This document shows, piece after piece, positions 8,690 through 18,196 of a stretch of 64,000 nt of DNA. The translations under genes and the position numbers were made by a program. This DNA is from Ornithinimicrobium pekingense DSM 21552. GTDB lineage: Bacteria > Actinomycetota > Actinomycetes > Actinomycetales > Dermatophilaceae. Numbering within the stretch: position 1 is the first letter of the stretch; every line of letters begins with the position of its first letter. Where the stretch lies: contig NZ_ATWJ01000014.1 of assembly GCF_000421185.1 (NCBI RefSeq), positions 1-64,000 of the forward strand, in the 5' to 3' direction. A model generated the notes under the pieces. It searched no databases. It was given only the letters and a program-made list of their open reading frames with translations, and was not told where the DNA came from.

Positions 8690-8704
8690 TAGGCTCGCCC
8701 CGTG
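8690..8704 (+). promoter_or_regulatory. Leaderless-type -10 element of orn
   Basis: TAGGCT at 8690-8695 lies 6 nt before the GTG start at 8702 with no ribosome-binding site between, the spacing expected for a transcript starting at the first base of the start codon. Confidence 0.6.
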
Positions 8705-9313
8705 AGTGGTGATGAGCGGATCGTGTGGATCGACTGCGAGATGACGGGCCTGGACACCCGGGCGGACGCCCTCGTGGAGGTGGCCTGCCTGGTCACCGAC
8801 TCCGAGCTCAACGTGCTGGGGGACGGCGTCGACGTCGTGATCCGGCCGCCCCAGGAGGCCCTGGACCAGATGGGCGACTTCGTGCGCGACATGCACACGC
8901 GCTCGGGCCTGCTGCCGCTGCTGGAGCAGGGCATCACCCTCGAGGACGCCCAGAGCCAGGTGCTGGACTACGTCCGCAGCCTGGTGCCGGAGGGGCGCAA
9001 GGCGCCGCTGGGCGGCAACACCGTCAGCACCGACCGCGTCTTCCTGGCGCGCGACATGCCCGAGCTCGAGGCCCACCTGCACTACCGGATCATCGACGTC
9101 TCCTCGATCAAGGAGCTCGCCCGCCGGTGGTACCCGCGCGCCTACTTCGCCTCGCCACCGAAGATCGGTGGTCACCGGGCGCTCGGGGACATCCTCGACA
9201 GCATCGCCGAGCTGCGCTACTACCGGGAGGCGGTGTTCGTGCCGCATCCGGGACTGGACAGCTCCTCGCTGAGGGAGATCGCCGGCCGGCACGCGCGCAA
9301 GCACCCGGGCTGA
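8702..9313 (+). CDS. orn: Oligoribonuclease, 203 aa
   Basis: 3'-5' exoribonuclease of the DEDDh family that finishes RNA decay by hydrolysing 2-5 nt oligos and linear pGpG. Seen: WIDCEMTGLD (first D and E), the GGNTVSTDR region, DVSSIKELARRWYP and the final IGGHRALGDI carrying the His and Asp. Length is normal. GTG at 8702. It stands alone between divergent prsW and the TetR operon and is probably housekeeping. Confidence 0.95.
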   Translation: MSGDERIVWIDCEMTGLDTRADALVEVACLVTDSELNVLGDGVDVVIRPPQEALDQMGDFVRDMHTRSGLLPLLEQGITLEDAQSQVLDYVRSLVPEGRKAPLGGNTVSTDRVFLARDMPELEAHLHYRIIDVSSIKELARRWYPRAYFASPPKIGGHRALGDILDSIAELRYYREAVFVPHPGLDSSSLREIAGRHARKHPG

Positions 9314-9337
9314 CCCTCCGCGGTCCTCTCGACACGG

Positions 9338-9377
9338 GCTGAACACGCGTGTAGCGTGCTGAACATGCGTTCAGCAC
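9338..9377 (+). promoter_or_regulatory. TetR operators and leaderless promoter of the exporter operon
   Basis: Two adjacent dyads: GCTGAACACGCGTGTAGC (9338-9355, imperfect) and GTGCTGAAC-ATGC-GTTCAGCAC (9356-9377). The start codon at 9365 is the centre of the second one. TAGCGT (9352-9357) serves as -10, 7 nt before ATG. Repressor bound here would block the start site directly, so autoregulation is likely. Confidence 0.72.
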
Positions 9378-10060
9378 GGACGTCGACGACGGCCTCCGAC
9401 GGCGACCTCACCGGGCGGGCCCGGATCCTCCAGGCGGCCGTCAACCGGTTCGCGGTCGACGGGACGGCGGCGCCCCTGCGGGCGATCGCCTCCGACGCCG
9501 GCGTGAGCGCCGGCCTGATCCTGCACCACTTCGGCTCGCGGGAGGGGCTGCGCGAGGCCTGCGACGAGCTGGTGCTGACGCAGATGCGCGAGAGCAAGAC
9601 GAGCGTCGTCGCACGGCCGTCCGGTGGCGCCGCGCTACTGGTCCAGCTCGCCCAGGTGGAGGGGTATGCCGCACTCGTCGGCTACGTGCTGCGCTGCCTG
9701 CAGGAGGGCGGGCCACGGCTGCGCACCCTCGTCGACCACATGGTCGAGGACGCCGTCGCCTACCTGCACGAGGGCGAGGCCGCGGGGACGGTGAGCCGCA
9801 GCCGTTTCCCGCAGGCCCGTGCCCGGTTCATGGTCGAGCAGGCGCTGGGCGCCCTGCTGCTGCAGCTGCCCGCCCAGCAGGACCGGCTGGACCTGCAGGA
9901 GCTGCCCCGGTGGCTGCGTGACTACTCCGAGCGCATCGTCGGGCCGGCCCTCGAGCTCTACACCGAGCCGCTGTTCACCGACAGCAGCCTCCTGGACGCC
10001 TACCTGTCGACCACCACGACCGCCGCACCGACCGACCACGAGAGAGCGAGCACCCCATGA
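9365..10060 (+). CDS. TetR-family repressor, 231 aa
   Basis: N-terminal TetR helix-turn-helix (RARILQAAVNRFAVDG, then APLRAIASDAGVSAGLILHH) followed by an all-helical ligand domain of normal size. First gene of a three-gene unit: its TGA overlaps the ATG of the ABC ATPase by 4 nt. It is therefore likely the local ligand-responsive repressor of the exporter, controlling the operon from the two dyads at 9338-9377. ATG at 9365 is chosen over a start at 9356 because of the leaderless-type -10. Confidence 0.85.
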   Translation: MRSARTSTTASDGDLTGRARILQAAVNRFAVDGTAAPLRAIASDAGVSAGLILHHFGSREGLREACDELVLTQMRESKTSVVARPSGGAALLVQLAQVEGYAALVGYVLRCLQEGGPRLRTLVDHMVEDAVAYLHEGEAAGTVSRSRFPQARARFMVEQALGALLLQLPAQQDRLDLQELPRWLRDYSERIVGPALELYTEPLFTDSSLLDAYLSTTTTAAPTDHERASTP

Positions 10061-10983
10061 GCGACATCGCCGTCGAGGTCCGTGACCTCGTCAAGACCTT
10101 CGGGTCCACCCGCGCGCTGGACGGTTTCGACCTGACGGTGCGCTCCGGGGAGGTGGCCGGCTTCCTCGGGCCCAACGGCTCGGGCAAGTCCACCACCATC
10201 CGGGTCCTCCTGGGCATGCTGCGCGCGGACGCCGGCACCGCCCGGGTGCTCGACATGGACCCCTGGCACGAGGCGGTGGCTGTCCACCGCCGGGTCGCCT
10301 ACGTCGCCGGGGACACCAGCCTGTGGCCCAACCTGACGGGAGGCGAGGCGATCGACGTCCTGACCCGCGGGCAGCGGGACGAGCGCCACCGCCGGCGGCG
10401 CGCCGAGCTGCTGGAGCGCTTCGAGCTCGACCCGACGAAGAAGGCCCGGACCTACTCCAAGGGCAACCGGCAGAAGGTGGCGCTCGTGGCGGCGCTGGCC
10501 GCCGAGGCCGACCTCTACCTGCTCGACGAGCCGACGTCGGGCCTGGACCCGCTCATGGAGTCGGTCTTCACCGAGGAGGTGCGGGCCCTGCGCGACGAGG
10601 GACGCACCATCCTGCTCTCGAGCCACATCCTGGCCGAGGTGGAGAAGCTGTGCGACACCGTGACGATCATCCGCGCGGGCCGGGACGTGGAGTCCGGGAC
10701 GCTGGCCGACCTGCGCCACCTGACCAGGTCGACCGTCACCGCGACCGTGCGCCCCGGCAGCGGGGCCGACGCCGGCCTCCTGGCCGCGCGTGCGGGCGTG
10801 CACGACTTCGCCGCAGACTCCGGCCGGCTGAGCTTCGACGTGGACGACACCCACGTCAACGACCTCCTCCCGGTGCTGGCCGCTCTCGGGGTGGAGAACC
10901 TGACGATCACCCCGCCCTCCCTCGAGGAGCTGTTCATGCGCCACTACGGCGACGACCTGAGCGAGGACGTGCAGGCGTCATGA
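10057..10983 (+). CDS. ABC exporter ATP-binding protein, 308 aa
   Basis: Nucleotide-binding subunit of a drug-type ABC exporter. Seen: Walker A GPNGSGKSTT near residue 40, a signature-like YSKGNRQKVAL (a variant of LSGGQ with KGN), Walker B LYLLDEPTSGLD and the switch His in LLSSHIL. The C-terminal about 80 residues are the accessory domain typical of antibiotic exporters of this type. Translation is coupled by ATGA overlaps on both sides (TetR before, permease after). Confidence 0.92.
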   Translation: MSDIAVEVRDLVKTFGSTRALDGFDLTVRSGEVAGFLGPNGSGKSTTIRVLLGMLRADAGTARVLDMDPWHEAVAVHRRVAYVAGDTSLWPNLTGGEAIDVLTRGQRDERHRRRRAELLERFELDPTKKARTYSKGNRQKVALVAALAAEADLYLLDEPTSGLDPLMESVFTEEVRALRDEGRTILLSSHILAEVEKLCDTVTIIRAGRDVESGTLADLRHLTRSTVTATVRPGSGADAGLLAARAGVHDFAADSGRLSFDVDDTHVNDLLPVLAALGVENLTITPPSLEELFMRHYGDDLSEDVQAS

Positions 10984-12635
10984 GCACCACCACCGCCCCG
11001 GGCACCCGACGCAGCGTCCGGAGCACCGCGCCGGCCGACCCGGAGGTCTTCGCGGGCACCGGTCGGCTGGTCCGTCTCTTCCTGCGCCTGGACCAGTTGC
11101 GGATCACGGTCTGGGGGCTGGCGTTCCTGCTGCTGATCGCCGGGTCGGTGGTCTCGCTCGAGGCGACCTACCCCACGCAGGAGTCGCTGCAGGCACGCGC
11201 CGCGCTCATGGACAACCCCTCGGCCATCATGATGACCGGGCCGGCCTTCTCCCTCGACAACTACACCTTCGGCGCGATGCTCGCCAGCGAGCTGTCGCTG
11301 TGGGTCTTCCTGCCGGCGGCGATCATGAGCGTGCTGCTGGCCGTACGCCATACCCGCGCCGAGGAGGAGGCCGGGCGGCTGGAGACCCTCAGGGCGCTGC
11401 CGGTCGGACGTTTCGCTCCCCCGACCGCCGCACTGGTGACGGTCGCGGTCGCCAACCTCGTCGTCGCGCTCGCCGTCGTCGTGGCTCTCGTGGGGACCGG
11501 CGTGGAGGTCGCCAGCTCGGTTGCGTTCGCCGTCGCGACGGCGCTGACCGGGCTGGTCTTCGGGGCGGTGGCCGCGGTCACCGCCCAGGTCACGGAGCAC
11601 GCCAGGGCAGCCTCGGGTATGGCGCTGGGCGCGATCGCGGTCGCCTTCCTCGTGCGCGGGGTGGGCGACGTCATCGACAACCAGGGCTCGTGGCTGTCGT
11701 GGCTCTCCCCCTTCGCCTGGGCGCAGCAGACGCGCCTGTTCGTCGACCTGCGGTGGTGGCCGCTGCTCGTCTCGGCCGCCGCGGTCCTGGCGCTGCTCGC
11801 GCTGGCGGTCACGCTGGCCCGTCGGCGTGACCTCGGGGCCGGGCTGCGCGTCCCGCGTCCGGGACCGTCGCAGGCCGCGGCCGGGCTGCTGTCCCCCGCG
11901 GGGCTGGCGCGCAGGCTGACCCTGGGGACGTTCGTGGCCTGGGCGATCGGCCTGTTCCTCTTCGCGATGGCGTTCGGTTCCCTGGCCACGGCGCTCGACG
12001 AGATGGTCGAGGACATGCCGATGGTCCAGGAGTGGATCGACATCGACGTCGAGGACCTCACGAGGTCCTTCTCGGCCGTCATGCTCGCCTTCCTGGCCAT
12101 CGGGCCGGCCGCCCTGCTGGTCTCGGCGGTGCTGCAGCTGCGCGGCGAGGAGCAGGCAGGGCGCGTCGAGGGGGTGCTGGCCACCGGCAGCTCGAGGGGC
12201 TCGCTGCTCGGCGGCTGGCTGGCCGTCGTGACGGCCCTGACGCTCGGCACCCTGGTCCTGCTGGGCCTGGGCGTCGGGGTGGGCGTGCTCACCGCCACCG
12301 GGGAGACCACCTGGGTCGGCGAGCTGACGGTCGCCTCGCTCGCCTACGTCCCGGCGACCCTGCTGCTGGGCTCCGTGGCCGTCGCCCTGCTGGGGCTGGC
12401 GCCCCGGTGGTCCGGGCTGGCGTGGGTGCCCGTGGTCTGGACCGCCATCGTCGTCTTCCTGGGGGACCTGCTCGACCTGCCGGGATGGGCCAGGGACCTC
12501 TCGCCCTTCGCCCGCACGCCGATGCTTCCGGGTGCGGACGTGGAGCTGACGCCGCTGCTGGTGATGGCGGGGCTGACGCTGCTTCTGACGGCGGTCGGGT
12601 TCGTCGGGCTCCGCCGCCGCGACATACCTGCCTGA
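10980..12635 (+). CDS. ABC exporter permease, polyketide-antibiotic type, 551 aa
   Basis: About twelve membrane helices in two homologous halves (residues about 30-275 and 300-550), the layout of the fused ABC-2 permeases annotated as tetronasin-type or polyketide-antibiotic exporters. ATG at 10980 overlaps the ATPase stop (ATGA). With the preceding TetR and ATPase it forms a complete inducible efflux pump; the substrate is unknown. A GC-rich hairpin terminator follows at 12649. Confidence 0.88.
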   Translation: MSTTTAPGTRRSVRSTAPADPEVFAGTGRLVRLFLRLDQLRITVWGLAFLLLIAGSVVSLEATYPTQESLQARAALMDNPSAIMMTGPAFSLDNYTFGAMLASELSLWVFLPAAIMSVLLAVRHTRAEEEAGRLETLRALPVGRFAPPTAALVTVAVANLVVALAVVVALVGTGVEVASSVAFAVATALTGLVFGAVAAVTAQVTEHARAASGMALGAIAVAFLVRGVGDVIDNQGSWLSWLSPFAWAQQTRLFVDLRWWPLLVSAAAVLALLALAVTLARRRDLGAGLRVPRPGPSQAAAGLLSPAGLARRLTLGTFVAWAIGLFLFAMAFGSLATALDEMVEDMPMVQEWIDIDVEDLTRSFSAVMLAFLAIGPAALLVSAVLQLRGEEQAGRVEGVLATGSSRGSLLGGWLAVVTALTLGTLVLLGLGVGVGVLTATGETTWVGELTVASLAYVPATLLLGSVAVALLGLAPRWSGLAWVPVVWTAIVVFLGDLLDLPGWARDLSPFARTPMLPGADVELTPLLVMAGLTLLLTAVGFVGLRRRDIPA

Positions 12636-12648
12636 CCCCGCACGCAGA

Positions 12649-12675
12649 AGACCCCCGGCCACCGGTCGGGGGTCT
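12649..12675. terminator. Bidirectional hairpin terminator
   Basis: AGACCCCCG (12649-12657), a 9-nt loop, then CGGGGGTCT (12667-12675), a perfect 9-bp stem. It lies 13 bp after the permease stop on one side and 23 bp after the tRNA-His 3' end on the other. Confidence 0.75.
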
Positions 12676-12698
12676 CCTCGTCCCTGAAGGACGGTCGG

Positions 12699-12771
12699 GG
12701 TGAGTGACGGGACTTGAACCCGCGACATCCGCGACCACAACGCGGCGCTCTACCTGCTGAGCTACACCCAC
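12699..12771 (-). tRNA. tRNA-His(GTG)
   Basis: Cloverleaf on the minus strand with acceptor GTGGGTG/CACTCAC, anticodon loop TTGTGGT (anticodon GTG) and T-loop GGTTCAAGTCC. G at 12772 is the template for the extra G-1 specific to tRNA-His, and the discriminator base is C73, also a His feature. CCA is not encoded. Confidence 0.97.
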
Positions 12772-12852
12772 CATGCTGCCCGCGTGCGGACAACGCGGAC
12801 CATCGTACCCCCTGCACGGCGGTGCTCCGAACCCGCGTCCGTCCCCGCGGTG

Positions 12853-13983
12853 TCAGCGGGCGTCGACGTCCCTGCCGCGGCCCGGGAGGCCGCGGTCCTC
12901 GCCCGCGTCGTCAAGGTCGCGGGCCGCCTCCATCCGCAGCTGTCGTGCCTCCTGCACGATCTTCTCGGACTTCTCGACCTTCTTCTCCGTGCCCTTGGTG
13001 TCCCGCGGCGGGAGCTGGATGGTCTCCTCCGCCGCCATGCCGGCGGCCAGCTCCCGGCCGCGCTCCAGCTCGGCGTCCAGCTCGGCCCCGAGCACCAGGA
13101 CGTTGTTGATGATGAAGATCAGCAGGAGGAGCACGATGACACCACCGATGGCGCCGTAGGTCTCGTTGTAGTTGCCGAAGTTGGCCACGTAGATCCCGAA
13201 CCCGGCTGCGGCGATGATGGCGACGACGACCGCGAGCGCGGCGCCGGGGCTGAGCCACCGGAACTTCGGCTGCCGGATGTTGGGCGTGCCCCAGTAGAGC
13301 AGCGCCACGATCGCGATGAGCATCAGCAGGATGAACGGCCACTTGGCGATGTTCCAGATGGTGTTGGCGGTCCCCGACAGGCCGATCGCCCCGAAGATCA
13401 GCTCGGAGACCGTCCCGGACAGGGTGATGGCCAGCACGATGGTCATGAGCATGACCAGGATGACCACGGTCAGGCCCACGAGCATCGGGCGCAGCTTCCA
13501 GACCGGACGGCCCTCCTCGATCTCGTAGACCTTGTTCATCATCCGGCTGAACGCGTTGACGTAGTTCGAGGCCGACCAGAGCGCCCCCAGCAGACCGACG
13601 ATCAGCAGGAGCCCGGCCCCACCGGAGTCCCCCATGGTGTTGAGGTAGCCCGTGACGGTGTCGATCGTCTCCTGCTGCAGGCCCAGCTCGCCGCCGAGGT
13701 CGGTCACGGCGGTCTGGGTCGCCTCGCCCTGCCCCAGGAAGCTCAGGCTGGTCGACAGCGCCAGCAGCATCGGGGCCAGGGACATGATCGCGAAGTAGGT
13801 CAACGCGGCGGCGAGGTCGGAGCCGCCGTCCTCGCCGAACTCCGCGACGGTCCGCTTCAGCACGCTCTTCCAGTGCGGCTTCGGCAGGTCGCCCGGACTG
13901 TCCGGACCGCGGTCGGCGGCCCGGTGGAACTCCTGGTCGTCATGGGCCCGGTCGAGCGTCTCTCGCTTCTCGCTGTCAGTCAC
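12853..13983 (-). CDS. YihY/virulence factor BrkB family membrane protein, 376 aa
   Basis: Inner-membrane protein with six long hydrophobic helices and the family hallmark DLAAALTYFAIMSLAPMLLA near residue 55, then ALWSASNYVNAFSRMMNKVY. The C-terminus is a charged cytoplasmic tail with a possible coiled coil (KGTEKKVEKSEKIVQEARQL). The family was once called RNase BN in error and has no settled biochemical role. GTG at 13983 is preferred since AAAACT lies 6 nt upstream; ATG at 14007 is the alternative. It sits between two tRNA genes on the same strand. Confidence 0.88.
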   Translation of the reverse strand: MTDSEKRETLDRAHDDQEFHRAADRGPDSPGDLPKPHWKSVLKRTVAEFGEDGGSDLAAALTYFAIMSLAPMLLALSTSLSFLGQGEATQTAVTDLGGELGLQQETIDTVTGYLNTMGDSGGAGLLLIVGLLGALWSASNYVNAFSRMMNKVYEIEEGRPVWKLRPMLVGLTVVILVMLMTIVLAITLSGTVSELIFGAIGLSGTANTIWNIAKWPFILLMLIAIVALLYWGTPNIRQPKFRWLSPGAALAVVVAIIAAAGFGIYVANFGNYNETYGAIGGVIVLLLLIFIINNVLVLGAELDAELERGRELAAGMAAEETIQLPPRDTKGTEKKVEKSEKIVQEARQLRMEAARDLDDAGEDRGLPGRGRDVDAR

Positions 13984-14010
13984 CTCGCCAGTTTTGCACG
14001 GGGACAACGA

Positions 14011-14037
14011 AGGGGCAGGTCGTCTCGACCTGCCCCT
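14011..14037 (-). terminator. Hairpin terminator of tRNA-Lys
   Basis: AGGGGCAGGTCG (14011-14022), a 3-nt loop, CGACCTGCCCCT (14026-14037): a perfect 12-bp stem 4 nt beyond the encoded CCA of tRNA-Lys on the minus strand. Confidence 0.8.
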
Positions 14038-14041
14038 CCAG

Positions 14042-14117
<76 letters not shown>

Positions 14118-14217
14118 GACAGCCGACAACTGTAGCAGCGCCCCGGCCCGGGTCCCAAAACGCCTCCGCCTGCCACAGGGTTCGGCGAGGTGCACGGCAT
14201 ACGTCAGGATGGGGCCC

Positions 14218-15270
14218 ATGCGCGCACTGGTGAAGCCGAACGCCGGACCCGGACTCGAGCTGCGGGAGGTGCCCGAGCCGGAGCCGGGCCCCGGCGAGGT
14301 CAAGATCCGGGTGCTGCGCGCCGGCCTGTGCGGCACCGACCTGCACATCGAGTCCTGGGACGACTGGGCGGCCTCGATGCTCGAGCCGCCGCTGGTGGTC
14401 GGGCACGAGTTCTACGGCGAGATCGTCGAGCTGGGCGAGGGGGTGCCGACCGACGACCGCTACGGGCTGGCGGTGGGTCAGCGGGTCTCGGTCGAGGGGC
14501 ACGTGGTGTGCGGGACGTGCCGCAACTGCCGGGCGGGCCGTCAGCAGATGTGCGTGCGCACGTCCAACCTGGGGGTGAACCGCGACGGCGCGTTCGCCGA
14601 CCACGTCGTGGTGCCCCATACCAACGTCTGGGTGCAGCCCGACCTGATCGACCCCGAGCTCGGCGCCCTCTTCGACCCCCTCGGCAACGCCGTGCACACC
14701 GCCCTGTCCTTCCCGCTCACCGGCGAGGACGTGCTCATCACCGGCGCGGGGCCCATCGGGGTCATGGCGACGGCGATCGCGCGCCACGCCGGCGCGAGGT
14801 ATGTCGTGGTCACCGACCTGTCGGACTCGCGCCTGGAGCTGGCGCGGCAGGCGGGGGCGGACGTGGTCGTCAACGTCGGCCGCGACCGGATCGCCGGTGC
14901 GCAGGAGCAGCTGGGCATGGTCGAGGGCTTCGACGTCGCGATGGAGATGTCGGGCAGCCCGCACGCGATGCGCGAGCTCATCGAGAACTGCACGCACGGC
15001 GGCAAGGTGGCCCTGCTGGGGCTGCCGCCGGAGTCGTTCGCCATCGACTGGGGCAAGGTCATCACCCACATGCTCACGCTCAGGGGCATCTACGGCCGGG
15101 AGATGTACGACACCTGGTACAAGATGACGTTCATGCTGCAGACGTCCGAGCAGCTGCGCGACCGGGTCCGCTCGGTCATCACCCACCGCTTCCCCGCCGA
15201 GCAGTGGCAGGACGCCTTCGACGCCGCCCGCTCGGGTGAGGTCGGCAAGGTCATCATGGACTGGAGCTGA
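14218..15270 (+). CDS. tdh: L-threonine 3-dehydrogenase, 350 aa
   Basis: Zinc-dependent medium-chain dehydrogenase that oxidises L-threonine to 2-amino-3-ketobutyrate with NAD+. Seen: catalytic zinc ligand C in [18 protein letters not shown], structural-zinc Cys cluster ([19 protein letters not shown]), the Rossmann motif [11 protein letters not shown] and a C-terminal [12 protein letters not shown]. Followed 10 nt later by kbl, the next enzyme. ATG at 14218 is chosen because CAGGAT lies 7 nt upstream; ATG at 14209 is possible. Confidence 0.95.
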   Translation: MRALVKPNAGPGLELREVPEPEPGPGEVKIRVLRAGLCGTDLHIESWDDWAASMLEPPLVVGHEFYGEIVELGEGVPTDDRYGLAVGQRVSVEGHVVCGTCRNCRAGRQQMCVRTSNLGVNRDGAFADHVVVPHTNVWVQPDLIDPELGALFDPLGNAVHTALSFPLTGEDVLITGAGPIGVMATAIARHAGARYVVVTDLSDSRLELARQAGADVVVNVGRDRIAGAQEQLGMVEGFDVAMEMSGSPHAMRELIENCTHGGKVALLGLPPESFAIDWGKVITHMLTLRGIYGREMYDTWYKMTFMLQTSEQLRDRVRSVITHRFPAEQWQDAFDAARSGEVGKVIMDWS

Positions 15271-15280
15271 GGAGAGAGAC

Positions 15281-16471
<1,191 letters not shown>

Positions 16472-16483
16472 CCACCCCTCTCC

Positions 16484-16611
16484 CGACCGACGACGCCGGG
16501 TGCACGCCCCACCCGCGACCGAGGACGCCGGGTGCACGCCCCACCCGCGACCGACGACGCCGGGTGCACGCCATACCTTCCACCGAGGACCGCGGGTGCG
16601 CGGTCACGCTG
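16484..16611 (-). repeat. 32-bp-period tandem repeat array A1 (4 units, minus orientation)
   Basis: Units start at 16484, 16516, 16548 and 16580, each exactly 32 bp and contiguous. Core on the plus strand is ACCGACGACGCC followed by GGGTGCACGCC. Units 1-3 are nearly identical; unit 4 is degenerate. The array begins 13 bp after the kbl stop and is inverted relative to array A2, from which it is separated by 17 bp. Confidence 0.93.
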
Positions 16612-16628
16612 AGGGGCCGGACGGAATG

Positions 16629-16756
16629 TGTACACACCACGTCGTCGGTCGGCCGGGAGCTGTACACACCGCGTCGTCGGTCGGCCGGGAGCTGTACACA
16701 CCACGTCGTCGGTCGGCCGGGAGCTGTACATACCACGTCCTCGGTGGGGATATACT
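16629..16756 (+). repeat. 32-bp-period tandem repeat array A2 (4 units, plus orientation)
   Basis: Units start at 16629, 16661, 16693 and 16725, 32 bp each. The core is TGTACACACCACGTCGTCGG then TCGGCCGGGAGC. The shared GTCGTCGGTCG tail shows it to be a diverged, inverted relative of array A1. The last unit carries GTCCTCGG in place of GTCGTCGG and runs into a TATACT -10-like sequence. Confidence 0.93.
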
Positions 16757-16769
16757 TGAAGGGTTGACA
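16751..16769 (+). promoter_or_regulatory. Possible promoter of the MFS gene at the repeat-array edge
   Basis: TATACT (16751-16756), an unusually AT-rich -10-like hexamer for this genome, is followed by TTGACA (16764-16769). The two are in the wrong order to form one promoter, so either may act separately. Weak evidence. Confidence 0.35.
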
Positions 16770-16819
16770 AAGGGTTTCGCGCGCCGGGTGGCTGGGACGG
16801 CGTGCACTGCACGAGAGGT

Positions 16820-18127
16820 GTGCCGCCCTTGTCACCCGTCCAGTCCTACCAGCGCCTCTTCGCGCTCACCGGGCCGCTCTACGTCCTGATCGCCTTCGTC
16901 GGACGCATCCCGCTGGCGATGTCCCAGATCGCCTCCCTCCTCGCGGTCACCGCGGCGACCGGCTCCTACACCGCAGGCGGCGTCACCGCCGGTGCCCTCG
17001 CCATCGCCAACGCGGTCGGTGCGCCCGTCGCCGGCAGCCTCACCGACCGGCTCGGCCAGCGGCCCGTCCTCCTCGTCCAGAGCGTCGTCGGCACCGTGGG
17101 GCTGGGCGTCCTGGCGTGGATGACGATGACGCACGAGGCGGGCGCGGCCTGGTGGCCGCTGCCGGTGGTCGCGGCTCTGGGCGGGGCGTTCGTCCCGCAG
17201 GTCGGGACCATGGCCCGGGTGCGCTGGCGCCCCATCAGCCGTCGCGGCAGCGACGACCCCCGCGTGATGGACGCCGCCTTCTCCTACGAGGGCGCGGCCG
17301 ACGAGGCGTCGTTCGTCCTCGGCCCGGCCGTCGTCGGGGTCATCGCCGCCGTCGTCGACCCCGTCGCCTCGCTGGTGGTCGCGGCCGTCCTGCTCGGCGC
17401 CTTCGGCACCTGGTTCGCCGTCCACCCCACCAGCGCCCTGGTCGGCCCCGCCCCGACCAGCTCGACCGCCGTGGCCCGCCTGCTGACGCCCGCGCTGGTC
17501 ATCCTCGCCGCCACCCAGCTGTCCATCGGCATGGTCTTCGGCTCGGTCCAGACCGGCACCTCGGTGCTGGCGACCGAGGCCGGCATGCCGGGGATGACTG
17601 GTCTGCTCCACGCCCTCCTGGGAGTGGGCAGCGTGCTCGCCGGGCTCGCGGTCGTGGCCGTGCCCGAGACCTTCCCGCACGCCCGGCGCCTGCGCGTCTT
17701 CACGACCGCGCTCGTCGTCCTGTCCCTGCCCCTGCTGCTCGTCGGCTCGCTCGCCGGGCTCACGCTCGCGCTGCTCGGCCTGGGTTTCGCGATCGCGCCG
17801 TCGATGATCACCACGTTCGCGCTCGCCGAGCGCATCACCTCCGTCCGCCGCCTCGGGGCGGCGATGACCCTGCTGGCCGCGGCCACGGGGGCCGGGTATG
17901 CGGTGGGTGCCGCCCTGGCGGGCCGGTTCGCCGACCTGGCCGGTCACCGTCCGGCCTTCGCCGTCACCGTGGGCGCGACCCTCCTGGCTGCGGGCCTGGC
18001 CTGGGGCGGAGCCCGGCGCCTGCGCGCCTCCGTGCAGGCGCGGACCGCCACCGACGGTGGCGAGGCGCTCGCGTCAGGCTCGGCAGGGCACTCCCCCGAG
18101 CCCGTGGACGCGCTCGCGCGTTCCTGA
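16820..18127 (+). CDS. MFS transporter, 435 aa
   Basis: Twelve predicted membrane helices in two halves; helix 2-3 loop GSLTDRLGQRP matches the MFS motif GxxxDRxGRR. It resembles uncharacterised actinobacterial drug-efflux MFS proteins with the mid-protein YEGAADEASFVLGPA segment. The substrate is unknown. GTG at 16820 follows GAGAGG; GTG 16802 and TTG 16829 are in-frame alternatives. The 32-bp repeat arrays form its upstream region. A bulged hairpin follows its stop. Confidence 0.85.
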   Translation: MPPLSPVQSYQRLFALTGPLYVLIAFVGRIPLAMSQIASLLAVTAATGSYTAGGVTAGALAIANAVGAPVAGSLTDRLGQRPVLLVQSVVGTVGLGVLAWMTMTHEAGAAWWPLPVVAALGGAFVPQVGTMARVRWRPISRRGSDDPRVMDAAFSYEGAADEASFVLGPAVVGVIAAVVDPVASLVVAAVLLGAFGTWFAVHPTSALVGPAPTSSTAVARLLTPALVILAATQLSIGMVFGSVQTGTSVLATEAGMPGMTGLLHALLGVGSVLAGLAVVAVPETFPHARRLRVFTTALVVLSLPLLLVGSLAGLTLALLGLGFAIAPSMITTFALAERITSVRRLGAAMTLLAAATGAGYAVGAALAGRFADLAGHRPAFAVTVGATLLAAGLAWGGARRLRASVQARTATDGGEALASGSAGHSPEPVDALARS

Positions 18128-18128
18128 T

Positions 18129-18159
18129 GCTCCCGTCGCCCGGGTAGCGGCGACGGAGC
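18129..18159 (+). terminator. Hairpin terminator after the MFS gene
   Basis: GCTCCCGTCGCC (18129-18140) pairs with GGCGACGGAGC (18149-18159) around an 8-nt loop with one bulged C. It lies directly after the MFS stop, between convergent genes. Confidence 0.6.
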
Positions 18160-18196
18160 AGGTCAGGCCGGGGTCGGACCCGGTCGAGACCCGGTG

